This document shows positions 43,239 through 51,331 of a stretch of 64,000 nt of DNA, one piece after another. Source of the DNA: Allobosea thiooxidans. GTDB taxonomy: Bacteria > Pseudomonadota > Alphaproteobacteria > Rhizobiales > Beijerinckiaceae. Under the pieces are notes generated by a model that saw only the letters and a program-made list of their open reading frames with translations, searched no databases and was not told the DNA's origin. A program made the translations under genes and the position numbers. Positions within the stretch are counted from its first letter, which is position 1. Each line of letters opens with the position of its first letter. The stretch covers positions 62,001-126,000 of the forward strand of contig NZ_FUYX01000005.1 of the NCBI RefSeq assembly GCF_900168195.1, written 5' to 3'.

Positions 43239-44119
43239 CGCTTCGTATAATCCCCCATGAGCCCCTGCGGCCGGTAGATGATGAACAGGATCAGCAGCAG
43301 GCCGACGAGGCCGATCCGGACCGAGGCCATGTCGACCTCGGAAATGCCGGGAACCACGTCGCGGATGAAGCGCGAGCCTTCGAGGAAGACCATCAGGATC
43401 ACCGAGCCGATGACGGCGCCGGAGACGCGGCCGACGCCGCCCATGATGATCGCCATCCAGACATAGAAGGTGACGAGCGGGATGTACTGCTCGGGCACGA
43501 TGTAGGTGATGTAGTGGGCGTAGAAGGCGCCGGCGATGCCGGCCAGCGCCGCGCCGACCACCAGCACCTGGATCTTGAAGCGCGGCGGGTCCTTGCCGAG
43601 CGCCTGCACGGCCTCCTCGTTGTCGCGGATCGCCTCGATGATGCGACCGAAGGGTGAGCGCGCGATCCGGCGGATCATCCAGGCGGCGAACACGGTGACG
43701 GCGAGGATGGTGGCGAAGGTGGCGATCTGGCCGGTTGCGCCGCCGAGACTCGGATAGAGCCGCGGAATGCCGGGAATGCCCTGCACGCCGTTGGTCAGCC
43801 AGCGCTCGCTGGTGAGCACGATCCGCACCACCTCGGAAAAGCCGAGCGTGACGATGGCGAAGTAGTCGTCCCGCAGGCGCAGCGAGACCAGGCCGATGGG
43901 CCAGGCCGCCACTCCCGCGAGCAGGGCCGCGGCGGCGAAGCCGACGATGAAGGGCGCGCCGTTCAGCACGAGCAGCGCGCTGGCATAGGCGCCGATCGCG
44001 AAGAAGCCGACATGGCCGAAATTGATCAGGCCGGTGAGGCCGTATTGCAGCGTCAGCCCGAGGCTGAGCAGCACATAGATCAGCGCGATGATGCCGATCG
44101 CGACGAGATAGGCTTCCAT
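43235..44119 (-). CDS. livM: Branched-chain-type ABC transporter permease LivM
   Basis: This 294-residue protein has the LivM pattern: about 8-9 helices, SLGLTLQYGLTGLINFGHVGFFAIGAYASALL early on, and GRIIEAIRDNEEAVQALGKDPPRFKIQ in the cytoplasmic coupling loop near residue 175. The end is FIIYRPQGLMGDYTKR. It overlaps both neighbours at ATGA-type junctions and forms the channel with LivH. Confidence 0.93.
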   Translation of the reverse strand: MEAYLVAIGIIALIYVLLSLGLTLQYGLTGLINFGHVGFFAIGAYASALLVLNGAPFIVGFAAAALLAGVAAWPIGLVSLRLRDDYFAIVTLGFSEVVRIVLTSERWLTNGVQGIPGIPRLYPSLGGATGQIATFATILAVTVFAAWMIRRIARSPFGRIIEAIRDNEEAVQALGKDPPRFKIQVLVVGAALAGIAGAFYAHYITYIVPEQYIPLVTFYVWMAIIMGGVGRVSGAVIGSVILMVFLEGSRFIRDVVPGISEVDMASVRIGLVGLLLILFIIYRPQGLMGDYTKR

Positions 44120-44982
44120 CAGCGCACTCCCTCGACGCGGCCGAACAATCCGCGCGGCCTGACCAGCAGGACGGCGAGCATGATCACGAAGGCGATCGCG
44201 ATCTTGTAGGTGAAGCCGACGAAGGGGGTCGAAACCTCCTGCATCGCACCGAGGATGAGCCCGGCGACCACGGCGCCGACCGGCGAGCCGATGCCGCCGA
44301 GGATCGCGGCGGTGAAGGCAGGCAGCAGCATCTCCCAGCCGAATTCGGGCGTCACGATCGTCTTCATGCCGAGCATCATCCCGGCGATGCCGGCGACGGC
44401 GCCGGCGAGCAGCCAGAGCGCGATCATGACGCGGCCAGGCCGGATGCCGGAGACGCGGGCGAGATCGCGATTATCAGCCACAGCCCGCATCTGCCGCCCG
44501 ATCGCGGTGAGGTAGAGCAGGCCGAAGACGGCGATCAGCGTGACCAGCGCGACCAGAGCCATCTGCAGGTCGAGCGGCAGGATGCGCAGGCCACCGAACA
44601 GATAAGGGCGCGCGAGCGGCACCTGGAAGACCTGCTGGCCATGGCCGAAGGCGACGCCGAGCGCGGCCCGCAGCACGAAGGCGATGCCGATCGAGGCGAC
44701 TAGAAGCGCGACGACCGAGCGGTTGGCGAGCTTCCGGAACACGCTCCAATAGGCGAGGAGCAGGACGAGGCCGGTGGCGCCCGCCGCGCCGAGCCCGGCG
44801 ACGATGAAGGAGCCGCTGGCCTTGTGGGCCGCCAGCGCCGCATAGGCACCGAGCGTCATGGAATCGCCGGTCGCGGCATTGGGAAAGCGCGCGATGCCGA
44901 AGACGAGCGTGATCGAGAGCGCCGCCAGGCCGATGACGAGGCCCTGGAACAGCCCGTTCACGAAAAGCTGAGCGTAGAACAT
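44119..44982 (-). CDS. livH: Branched-chain-type ABC transporter permease LivH
   Basis: This 287-residue protein starts FYAQLFVNGLFQGLVIGLAALSITLVFGIARFPN, the normal LivH opening, and has RAVADNRDLARVSGIRPGRVM in the coupling loop near residue 190. It ends LLVRPRGLFGRVEG. I prefer ATG 44982 because LivH family members begin there; ATG 45006 adds eight atypical residues. Neither has a strong ribosome site. The binding-protein gene lies upstream with a stem-loop in the gap. Confidence 0.92.
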   Translation of the reverse strand: MFYAQLFVNGLFQGLVIGLAALSITLVFGIARFPNAATGDSMTLGAYAALAAHKASGSFIVAGLGAAGATGLVLLLAYWSVFRKLANRSVVALLVASIGIAFVLRAALGVAFGHGQQVFQVPLARPYLFGGLRILPLDLQMALVALVTLIAVFGLLYLTAIGRQMRAVADNRDLARVSGIRPGRVMIALWLLAGAVAGIAGMMLGMKTIVTPEFGWEMLLPAFTAAILGGIGSPVGAVVAGLILGAMQEVSTPFVGFTYKIAIAFVIMLAVLLVRPRGLFGRVEGVR

Positions 44983-45026
44983 GGGTGGAAAACCCTGGTC
45001 GGGCATCGCCGCGGCCGGAGCCGGGA

Positions 45027-45053
45027 CCCCTGCAGGCGCGGGGCCTGCAGGGG
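45027..45053 (-). repeat. Intercistronic stem-loop after the livJ-like gene
   Basis: CCCCTGCAGGC (45027-45037) pairs perfectly with GCCTGCAGGGG (45043-45053) around a five-base loop. It lies between the binding-protein stop and livH. No T-run follows on the transcribed strand. Confidence 0.68.
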
Positions 45054-45060
45054 CGATGCG

Positions 45061-46281
45061 TCAGATGTTGACGACGTAGCGCCGGTTGAGCTTGCCGCCT
45101 TCGATGAAGAAGACGCCGAAGGACGGGGAGACGTCGCCGTACTGGTCGAAATCCAGCACGGAGGAAGCGCCCTCGAAGTTGATCTTGCCCTTCTTCAGCG
45201 CTTCCTTGCCCTCGGCGTAGCTGTAGACCTTGGTGCCCTCGGGGTTGGAGACCTCGCGGATCTTGGCGTTGATCGCCGCCGTCTCGGTCGAGCCCGCGGC
45301 CTCGATCGCCAGCGCCAGCGCATGGACCATGTCCCAGGTCATGGCGCTGAAGATGTTCGACTGGCCGGACTGCCCGGTCACCTTCTGGTAGACATCGGCA
45401 TAGGCCTTGAAGGACGGCGCCGTCTCGTTGGAGATCGAGTCGACCGAGATCACGCCCTCGACCACCTCCGGGCCGGTCGCCTTGACCAGGTCCGGATTGG
45501 CGGCCCAGCCCGGGATGATCCACTTGACCGGCTGGCCGCTCTGGAACCACTCGCGCATGATGATCGTGGTGTCGGAGAGATAGGAGCCGGTGACGATTAC
45601 GTCCGGGTTGGCCGCCAGCACCTTCTGCAGCTCGGAGCGGTACGACGCCTGGTTCGGCTCGTAGACGACGCTCTCGACGACCTTGTTGCCCTTGGCTTCC
45701 CAGGCCTTGCGGAAGCCCTCGGTGTTGCCGATCCCGGAAGCGTTGTTGAAGGCCATGGTCGCCGGGCGCTTGAAGCCTTCCTTGACGCAGATCTCGGCGA
45801 AGGCCCGGCCGAAGCGGTCATTGGTGGCCTGGAAGCGGTAGGACAGCCCCTTGGCGTTGGCCGGCGGCACCGACAGCGCAGGCGCGCCGGAGGTGTTCAT
45901 CAGGATGATGTTCGCGTCGTTGGTCAGCGGCAGCACGGCCAGCGAGACGCCCGAGGACCAGGTGCCGAGGATGGCCTGGACCTTGTTGACGTCGATCAGC
46001 TTCTTGGCGGCGAGGACGCCGGCCTGCGGGCTGGTCTGCGTATCCTCCGAAACGACCTCGATCTTGCGGCCGGCGGCGCCGCCGGCGGCGTTGACGATCT
46101 CGGCGGCGGCGATGATCATCTTCTGCATGCCGGAGCCGTAGGGGGCACCGGCGCCCGTCACCGGGCAGAGCGCGCCGATGCGGAAGACGCCCTGAGACTG
46201 GGCGCGCAGGACGGAGGGCGCCGCTATCAGCGCCGAGGCGGCGCCGAGCGTGCCGATGAACTGACGGCGATTGGTGGTCAT
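45061..46281 (-). CDS. Branched-chain-type ABC transporter substrate-binding protein
   Basis: This 406-residue protein has a Tat-like signal (NRRQFIGTLGAASALIAAPSVLRAQ) and the type I periplasmic fold of LivJ/AmiC proteins. FRIGALCPVTGAGAPYGSGMQ is near residue 33, EDTQTSPQAGVLAAKKLID near 85, and GPEVVEGVISVDSIS near 275. It follows the amidohydrolase gene by 18 bases and precedes the permease genes. The ligand is unknown; the co-transcribed amidohydrolase suggests an amide or cyclic-amide compound. Confidence 0.9.
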   Translation of the reverse strand: MTTNRRQFIGTLGAASALIAAPSVLRAQSQGVFRIGALCPVTGAGAPYGSGMQKMIIAAAEIVNAAGGAAGRKIEVVSEDTQTSPQAGVLAAKKLIDVNKVQAILGTWSSGVSLAVLPLTNDANIILMNTSGAPALSVPPANAKGLSYRFQATNDRFGRAFAEICVKEGFKRPATMAFNNASGIGNTEGFRKAWEAKGNKVVESVVYEPNQASYRSELQKVLAANPDVIVTGSYLSDTTIIMREWFQSGQPVKWIIPGWAANPDLVKATGPEVVEGVISVDSISNETAPSFKAYADVYQKVTGQSGQSNIFSAMTWDMVHALALAIEAAGSTETAAINAKIREVSNPEGTKVYSYAEGKEALKKGKINFEGASSVLDFDQYGDVSPSFGVFFIEGGKLNRRYVVNI

Positions 46282-46299
46282 GACCTGTTCCCCTTCTGG

Positions 46300-47538
46300 T
46301 TAGTTCAGTTCGTTCTTGATGAATTCGCCGTTCTTCATGATGACCGGCATGTGGCGCCCCTGTCCCGTCAGGAGCGAAAGGTCGGCGAGCGGATCGCCGT
46401 CGACCACGATGAAGTCGGCATAGGCATCGGGCTTGATGACGCCGATCTTGCCGGGCATGCCGATCAGCTCGGCCGCGTTGACGGTCGCCGAGCGGATGAC
46501 CTCGATGGCGGGCAGGATGCGCCCGCGAATGACGAACTCCTCCGACTGATGCCGGTGCATGGCGCCGAGCAGGTCGGTGCCATAGGCCATCGTCACGCCG
46601 GCCTCGCTGAGGATGCCGAGCGATTCCAGGCCGCGCAGGCGGACGTCGTCGATCTTGGCGACGGAGGAGGCAGGCAGGCCGTAGGAGGCGCCCTCGTTGT
46701 TCAGGGCCTCGTAGGTCACCAGCGTCGGGCAGGCGATCGCGCCGCGCTCCCGCATCAGGCGGGCGGTCGGCGCCTCGACGAGGTTGGCGTGCTCGACCGA
46801 ACGCACTCCGAGCTTCACGGCGCGGGCGATGCCCTCGTCAGTGTAGAGATGGGCGGAGACATAGGTCTGGGCGTTGTGCGCCTCCTCGACGATCGCGGCG
46901 ATCTCGGCATCGCTGAAGCCGAGGAAGGCGATCGGGTCGGTCGGCGAGGCGACGCCGCCATTGGCCATGATCTTGATGAACTGGGCACCCTGGCGGATCT
47001 CGTCGCGCGCGGCGGCGCGGCAGGCATCGACGCCGTCGCAGACGCGGCCGAGCGAGCCGAGCTGATGGGTCTGGTAGTCGGGCCTGCGATTGTCGTAGCG
47101 GCCGCGGAAATCGGCGTGGCCGCCGGTCTGGGACAGAGCCTTGCCGCAGATCACGAGGCGCGGGCCAACATAGAGGCCCTGCTCCTGCGCCTCGACGAGG
47201 GCATGGGTCGCGCCGCCGACGTCGCGGACCGTGGTGAAGCCGCGATGCAGCATCTCGCCCATCAGCTTCACGGCCTGGAGGGCGACGAGCGCATCCGGCA
47301 GGAGTGCGTTCTGGCCGAAATTGGCCGAGTTGGCGATGACATGGACATGGCAGTCGATCAGGCCGGGCATCAGCGTCTTGCCCTTGAGATCGATGCGGCG
47401 CGCGGTGCCGTCCGCGATCGGACGGTCGGAGACCTGGCGGATCAGCCCGCCCTCGACGCAGACGAAGCGGTCGTGTTCGCCTTCGGCGCTGGTGCCGTCG
47501 AGCAGCCGGGCATTCTCGAAAATCGTCGCCTGTGTCAC
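46300..47538 (-). CDS. Metal-dependent amidohydrolase (imidazolonepropionase/Xaa-Pro-type)
   Basis: This 412-residue protein has the amidohydrolase active-site set: PGLIDCHVHVIAN (HxH), FIKIMANGG (candidate carboxylated lysine), VSAHLYTDEGIARAV and SVEHANLVEAP (metal histidines), and MAYGTDLLG (catalytic Asp). It starts at a GTG in a GTGA overlap with the TetR stop. It should hydrolyse an amide, cyclic amide or dipeptide-like bond in a compound brought in by the adjacent transporter. It has no signal peptide, so it is cytoplasmic. The specific substrate is not evident. Confidence 0.88.
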   Translation of the reverse strand: MTQATIFENARLLDGTSAEGEHDRFVCVEGGLIRQVSDRPIADGTARRIDLKGKTLMPGLIDCHVHVIANSANFGQNALLPDALVALQAVKLMGEMLHRGFTTVRDVGGATHALVEAQEQGLYVGPRLVICGKALSQTGGHADFRGRYDNRRPDYQTHQLGSLGRVCDGVDACRAAARDEIRQGAQFIKIMANGGVASPTDPIAFLGFSDAEIAAIVEEAHNAQTYVSAHLYTDEGIARAVKLGVRSVEHANLVEAPTARLMRERGAIACPTLVTYEALNNEGASYGLPASSVAKIDDVRLRGLESLGILSEAGVTMAYGTDLLGAMHRHQSEEFVIRGRILPAIEVIRSATVNAAELIGMPGKIGVIKPDAYADFIVVDGDPLADLSLLTGQGRHMPVIMKNGEFIKNELN

Positions 47539-48203
47539 TGGGAACCGCCTTGGTCTGTCCGATCGGAAATGGCGCTGGCGCCGGTCCGCTGCTGCTGGGA
47601 ATGCCCGGCGAGAACCGTCTTCCAGAAGCCGAGGAGGCGCGCGTAATAGGCCGGGTCGTCGCGCAGGATGGTCTGCAGGCTCATGCCGCGCATCAGGCAG
47701 AGCGTGGCGTTGAAGGCGGCTCCCACCTCGGGCTTCTGCAGGCCGGTGCCGTCGAAGAAATCCTGCCAGGTGCCGTCGAGCGCGGCATGGAACTCGCGCG
47801 TCACCGAAACCAGTTGCTCCCGCAGATAGGGATTGTGCCGCGCGGCGGTCACATGTTCGAGCGTGACCAGGAAAAGCTTGCCGGAGAACAGTTCCCACAT
47901 CCGGTCGACGAACGCGGAAAGCGACAGGCTCCCGGCCTTGACGAGTTCGGCGACCTGGCGGATCTCGCCGATCCATTCGCGCAGGAGGTGATTGACCGAC
48001 TGGACGACGAGATCGTCCTTGCTGGAAAAATGGTGGTTCAACGCTCCGCGCGTGACGCCGGCCCGCTTGGCGATGTCCGTCGTCGTGGCGAGCGCATAGC
48101 CGCGGTCGACCAGCAGATCGAGCGTCGCGTCGATGAGGCGCGCCCGGGTTTCAGCCGAGCGCTCCTCTTGTGTCCGACGCTGTCGCACTGTGCGGTTGAG
48201 CAT
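47535..48203 (-). CDS. TetR family transcriptional regulator
   Basis: This 222-residue protein has an N-terminal TetR DNA-binding domain (RARLIDATLDLLVDRGYALATTTDIAKRAGVTRGALNHHFSSKDDLVVQSV, residues 20-70) and a helical ligand domain. It is the first gene of the leftward amidohydrolase-transport operon and is divergent from the alpha/beta hydrolase. A near-perfect palindrome typical of TetR operators lies 32-49 bases upstream of its start, so it probably represses both directions until its ligand arrives. The start at 48203 follows GGGATGG. Confidence 0.92.
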   Translation of the reverse strand: MLNRTVRQRRTQEERSAETRARLIDATLDLLVDRGYALATTTDIAKRAGVTRGALNHHFSSKDDLVVQSVNHLLREWIGEIRQVAELVKAGSLSLSAFVDRMWELFSGKLFLVTLEHVTAARHNPYLREQLVSVTREFHAALDGTWQDFFDGTGLQKPEVGAAFNATLCLMRGMSLQTILRDDPAYYARLLGFWKTVLAGHSQQQRTGASAISDRTDQGGSQ

Positions 48204-48234
48204 GCCATCCCGATAGCCGAACAGAAACAAACAG

Positions 48235-48252
48235 ACAAGCATGCATGTTTGT
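48235..48252. promoter_or_regulatory. TetR-type operator
   Basis: ACAAGCATGCATGTTTGT is an 18-bp palindrome with one mismatched pair of nine. It lies between the divergent tetR-like and alpha/beta hydrolase genes. A wider pair AACAAAC / GTTTGTT overlaps it. Form and position match operators of AcrR/TetR-type repressors. Confidence 0.75.
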
Positions 48253-48317
48253 TGCGAAACGCCATTGCCGTGGACAGCCGAAGCAAGACAGAATCGATCC
48301 CTCATCGGGGAGACGTC

Positions 48318-49097
48318 ATGCAGATCGACATCAAGGGTGAAGTGTTCGAAGTCCGTCTCGACGGGCCGGAGGGAGCGCCAGCGCTCCTGCTTTCCAATTC
48401 GCTGAGTTCCGACAAGTCGATGTGGGACGACCAGATCCCGCTCTGGTCGCGGCATTTCCGCGTGGTGCGCTACGATCAGCGCGGCCATGGCCGCAGCGTG
48501 GTTTCGCCGAGCCCCTACACGATGGACCAGCTGGGCGGGGATGCGCTCGCCGTGCTGGACGCGCTCGGCATCGCGCGTGCGCATTTCTGCGGGCTGTCGA
48601 TGGGCGGCATGGTCGGGATGTGGCTCCTGACCCATGCGCCGGAGCGGATCGGCCGCGCCGTCCTTGCGAACACGGCCGCCTATATGGGGCCGGCCGATCT
48701 CTGGAACGGGCGCGTCGCGATGGCCGAGAAGGGCGGCATGGAGGCGCTGGTCGAGGCCACGATCACGCGCTGGTTCCCCGAAACCTTCCGTATGGCCGCG
48801 CCGCAGACGATGGAGCGGATGCGCGCCATGATCCTGAACACGCCGGCGGCGGGCTATCAGGGCTCCTGCCTGGCGATCCGCGACATGGATCAGCGCCGCT
48901 CGATTACGGCCGTCCGCAATCCAGTCCTGGTCATCATCGGCACGAAGGACCCGGCGACGACGCCGGCCGATGGTGAGGAGATCCTCGCCGCGATCCCCGG
49001 CGCCCGCAAATGCCTGCTCGATGCCGCGCACATCTCAAATATCGAGCAGGCCGAGCGGTTCGGCGCCGCGGTGGACGGGTTCCTGCGCGAGGCATGA
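48318..49097 (+). CDS. Alpha/beta hydrolase, 3-oxoadipate enol-lactonase (PcaD)-like
   Basis: This 259-residue protein resembles PcaD. LLLSNSLSSDKSMWDDQIPLWSRHFRVVRYDQRGHGRS is near residues 22-60. The nucleophile elbow FCGLSMGGMVGMWL near residue 92 supplies the serine, and VIIGTKDPATTP supplies the acid. The histidine of the triad is in AAHISNIEQ. It has no signal peptide. PcaD hydrolyses the enol-lactone of the beta-ketoadipate pathway, but there are no pca neighbours. The TetR operator links it to the divergent amidohydrolase-transport operon, so a different ester or lactone is likely. Confidence 0.87.
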   Translation: MQIDIKGEVFEVRLDGPEGAPALLLSNSLSSDKSMWDDQIPLWSRHFRVVRYDQRGHGRSVVSPSPYTMDQLGGDALAVLDALGIARAHFCGLSMGGMVGMWLLTHAPERIGRAVLANTAAYMGPADLWNGRVAMAEKGGMEALVEATITRWFPETFRMAAPQTMERMRAMILNTPAAGYQGSCLAIRDMDQRRSITAVRNPVLVIIGTKDPATTPADGEEILAAIPGARKCLLDAAHISNIEQAERFGAAVDGFLREA

Positions 49098-49119
49098 GGG
49101 TGCTCGCCCAACCGTCGTG

Positions 49120-49154
49120 AAACCGGTGGCCTCCGATCCGGTTTCGGAGGCCAC
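49120..49154. terminator. Stem-loop terminator-like structure with an alternative pairing
   Basis: GTGGCCTCCGA (49126-49136) and TCGGAGGCCAC (49144-49154) form a perfect 11-bp stem just after the alpha/beta hydrolase stop. A second pairing, AAACCGG (49120-49126) with CCGGTTT (49138-49144), excludes the first. There is no T-run. Confidence 0.5.
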
Positions 49155-49188
49155 GAGACGTCTTCCCGTGCGCGTTGTCAGCCGGCGG

Positions 49189-49410
49189 GCACCGGCGGCG
49201 TGGCCGAAGCTCGCCGAAGCCGGCGTCAGCTTCATCGCCTTGGCCGCGCTTGGCTTGGTGGAGGGGCGGCCGAGTTGAGGTCGATGAAGATCTGGCCTGG
49301 CTTCAGCCAGCACGCGGCTTCAGTGGCCACTGCTTCGGCACGGTCGGCCGTCACGGCGGAAAAGGCATAGGCGCTTGTGCAGGCTTCGGACGCCGATGCG
49401 CCGCAGCTCA
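49189..49410 (-). pseudogene. Remnant of an NAD-binding 6-phosphogluconate-dehydrogenase-like oxidoreductase
   Basis: On the minus strand one frame reads FSAVTADRAEAVATEAACWLKPGQIFIDLNSAAP, the end of a 6PGDH/hydroxyisobutyrate-dehydrogenase-like NAD-binding domain. The following family segment continues in another frame (PSTKPSAAKAMKLTPASASFGHAAGA), indicating a frameshift. There is no intact start and no downstream catalytic domain. It abuts the truncated LysR gene. The family call is from motif wording and is moderate. Confidence 0.55.
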
Positions 49411-49845
49411 CGTCGATCCGCTGTGCCACATCCTCCAGCCGCCGCTTGGCCTCGCCGAGAACGCGATCGTCGCCGGTGCCGAGCCAACCATCGTCGCCGC
49501 TCCCTGTGCGATCACGGAGGGCATGCAATGCGCTGCGACCGTGGGCAGGACGCCGACGGTGACCTGCTCGTTGCCTTCGCGGACATCGACCCTGACTTCG
49601 TTCAGGGCCGAGCCGAGATCCTCGAAGATGCGGCGCGCCCGCGGCAGCAAGATCGTGCCGGCCGCCGTCAGCGAAACCTGCCGGGTGGCTCGCAGGAAGA
49701 GGGGTGTGCCGAGCGATTCCTCAAGCTTGCGGATGCGGTGGCTCAGCGCCGTCTGCGACAGGTTGAGATGGGACGCGGCGGCGCGGAAGCTGCCTCGTTC
49801 CGCGATGCTGATGAAGGCCTGCAAACCGAGGACGTCGACGCGCAT
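49408..49845 (-). pseudogene. Truncated LysR-type regulator
   Basis: The frame encodes 145 residues. Residues 1-62 are a normal LysR winged helix (VLGLQAFISIAERGSFRAAASHLNLSQTALSHRIRKLEE, then PLFLRATRQVSLTAAG), and the effector domain begins (VTVGVLPTVAAHCMPSVI). Family similarity stops at about residue 109; the rest is unrelated and leads straight into the oxidoreductase remnant. A normal LysR protein has about 300 residues. A deletion probably fused the two former genes. A short DNA-binding fragment could still be made. Confidence 0.72.
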
Positions 49846-49891
49846 GCTCCACCGTAGACGCTCCCCTGGGCGTTTGCGAGCCCGGCGGAAA

Positions 49892-51040
49892 CTACGATGC
49901 TGCCTTGATCAGCTCCTTGGCGATGATGGTGCGCTGGATCTGGTTGGTGCCTTCGTAGATCTGGGTGATCTTGGCGTCGCGATAGAGCCGCTCGACCTCG
50001 AAGCCGCGGATATAGCCGGAGCCGCCGAAGATCTGCACGGCGTTGGCGGTCTGCGCCACGGCCATGTCGCTGGCAAAGCATTTCGCCATGGAGGAGGCGG
50101 AGGTCGCGGGCTTGGCGTGGTCGATCAGGAGCGCGGCCCGCTCGGTGAGGGCGCGGGCCGCGGCGATGTCCTTGGCCATGTCGGCCAGCATCCATTGCAG
50201 GCCCTGGTTGTCGAGGATCGGCTTGCCGAACTGGCGCCGGTCGCGGGCATAGGCGAGCGCCGCCTCGAGCCCGGCCTGCGCGATGCCGACCGCCAGCGAG
50301 GCGATGCCGACGCGCCCCTTCTCCAGAACGCTCATCATGATGTGGAAGCCGCGCCCTTTCGGGCCGAGCAGCGCCTCGCGCGGCACCGTGACGCCGTCGA
50401 AGTTGAGCGCGCCGACCTGACTCGCCCGCTGGCCCATCTTGTGCTCCTTCGGCCCGCGCGAGACGCCGGGCGCGTTCAGGTCGACCAGGAAGATGCTCAT
50501 GCCGCGATGGCCGGCGGCCGGATCGGTCGAGGCCAGCACGAAGCCGAGATCGGCGACCGGGGCGTTGTGGATCCAGAGCTTGCCGCCGTCGATGACGTAG
50601 CCGTCTGCGGTCTCGCGGGCCGTGGTGCGGACATTCGAGAGGTCGGAGCCAGCCTCGGCCTCGGTCAGGCAATAGGCGATGCGGGTCCTGGCCGCGAGGA
50701 TGTCGGGCAGGCGCTTCAACTGTTCCGGCGTGCCGTAGCGGGTGAGCAGGGTGCCGATCAGCTCGACGACGCCGCACTGATCGGCGACGGAGGAATAACC
50801 GCGCGAAAGCTCCTCCATCACGATCGCATAGGCGAAGGCGTCGAGGCCGGCGCCGCCATGCTCTTCCGGAACGGTGATGCCGAACAGGCCGAGCTCGCCC
50901 ATCCGGGCGTAGATCTCGGCGGGATAGGTCTCGTCGCGGTCGAGGTCGGCGGCGACGGGCTTGACGACATCCTCGGCGAAGCGCCGGGCGGTCTCGCGGA
51001 TCTGGTCGTAGATTTCGGCGTCGAGCAGGGGTGCGTGCAT
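49892..51040 (-). CDS. Acyl-CoA dehydrogenase
   Basis: This 382-residue flavoprotein has the family landmarks: LGLFGITVPEEHGGAGLDAFAYAIVMEEL near residue 50, YCLTEAEAGSDLSNVRTTA near 122, and IFGGSGYIRGFEVERLYRDAKITQIYEGTNQIQRTIIAKEL at the C-terminus. The catalytic glutamate of short/medium-chain enzymes is present in QIYEGTNQ. It should oxidise an acyl-CoA to the 2-enoyl-CoA and pass electrons to ETF. It stands alone between the pseudogenes and a repeat. A functional link to the enoyl-CoA hydratase and CoA transferase further right is plausible. Confidence 0.93.
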   Translation of the reverse strand: MHAPLLDAEIYDQIRETARRFAEDVVKPVAADLDRDETYPAEIYARMGELGLFGITVPEEHGGAGLDAFAYAIVMEELSRGYSSVADQCGVVELIGTLLTRYGTPEQLKRLPDILAARTRIAYCLTEAEAGSDLSNVRTTARETADGYVIDGGKLWIHNAPVADLGFVLASTDPAAGHRGMSIFLVDLNAPGVSRGPKEHKMGQRASQVGALNFDGVTVPREALLGPKGRGFHIMMSVLEKGRVGIASLAVGIAQAGLEAALAYARDRRQFGKPILDNQGLQWMLADMAKDIAAARALTERAALLIDHAKPATSASSMAKCFASDMAVAQTANAVQIFGGSGYIRGFEVERLYRDAKITQIYEGTNQIQRTIIAKELIKAAS

Positions 51041-51097
51041 GGCTTGCTTCCTCCGAAGCGATCTTGTCGGTTGGCGTCTAGGCCGGTAAATCTCGCC

Positions 51098-51304
51098 GTC
51101 ATTCCGGGGCGCCGCACAGCGGCAAGCCGGAATCCCATGATCAGTACGCAGCTCCGGTCGTCATGCTCGCCCTTGTGGCGAGCATCCACGTCTTGAACGC
51201 TGCACGGCATCGATGAAGACGTGGATGGTCGGGACAAGCCCGACCATGACGGAAATGGTGTGCTCTGGGTTCCGAGGCAGGCCCGCGGCCTGCCCCGGAA
51301 TGAC
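51098..51304. repeat. Composite intergenic palindrome with 13-bp inverted ends
   Basis: GTCATTCCGGGGC (51098-51110) and GCCCCGGAATGAC (51292-51304) are perfect inverted ends around the cloverleaf at 51159-51251. The unit fills most of the 291-base gap between the acyl-CoA dehydrogenase and DUF993 genes. It has no open frame. I recall similar mosaics in Bosea, Bradyrhizobium and Methylobacterium intergenic regions. Confidence 0.65.
51159..51251. repeat. Cloverleaf-shaped palindromic repeat unit
   Basis: CGTC/GACG close the base. Inside are three perfect stems in order: ATGCTCGCC-cttgt-GGCGAGCAT (51163-51185), CCACGTCTT...AAGACGTGG (51186-51194 with 51216-51224), and ATGGTCGGG-acaag-CCCGACCAT (51225-51247). 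Nothing is left unpaired between arms. It lacks tRNA landmarks. Confidence 0.7.
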
Positions 51305-51331
51305 GGTGAGGTTCCGTGAAACCCGGTATGC

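Noticed and set aside
44824..47646. 940-codon plus-strand frame over livH, the binding protein and the amidohydrolase
   Set aside because: It spans three clear minus-strand genes and reads as an Asp/Gly/His-rich shadow with no domain.
48318..49097. True PcaD of a beta-ketoadipate pathway
   Set aside because: The fold and motifs fit, but no pca genes occur here and the operator ties it to an amidohydrolase-importer operon.
49408..49845. Functional LysR regulator for the acyl-CoA dehydrogenase gene
   Set aside because: The effector domain is cut at about residue 109 and the remainder is unrelated sequence.
51159..51251. Cloverleaf-shaped sequence as a tRNA gene
   Set aside because: It has no TTCGA T-loop, no anticodon arm of the right size and no acceptor stem of 7 bp; all arms are simple palindromes.
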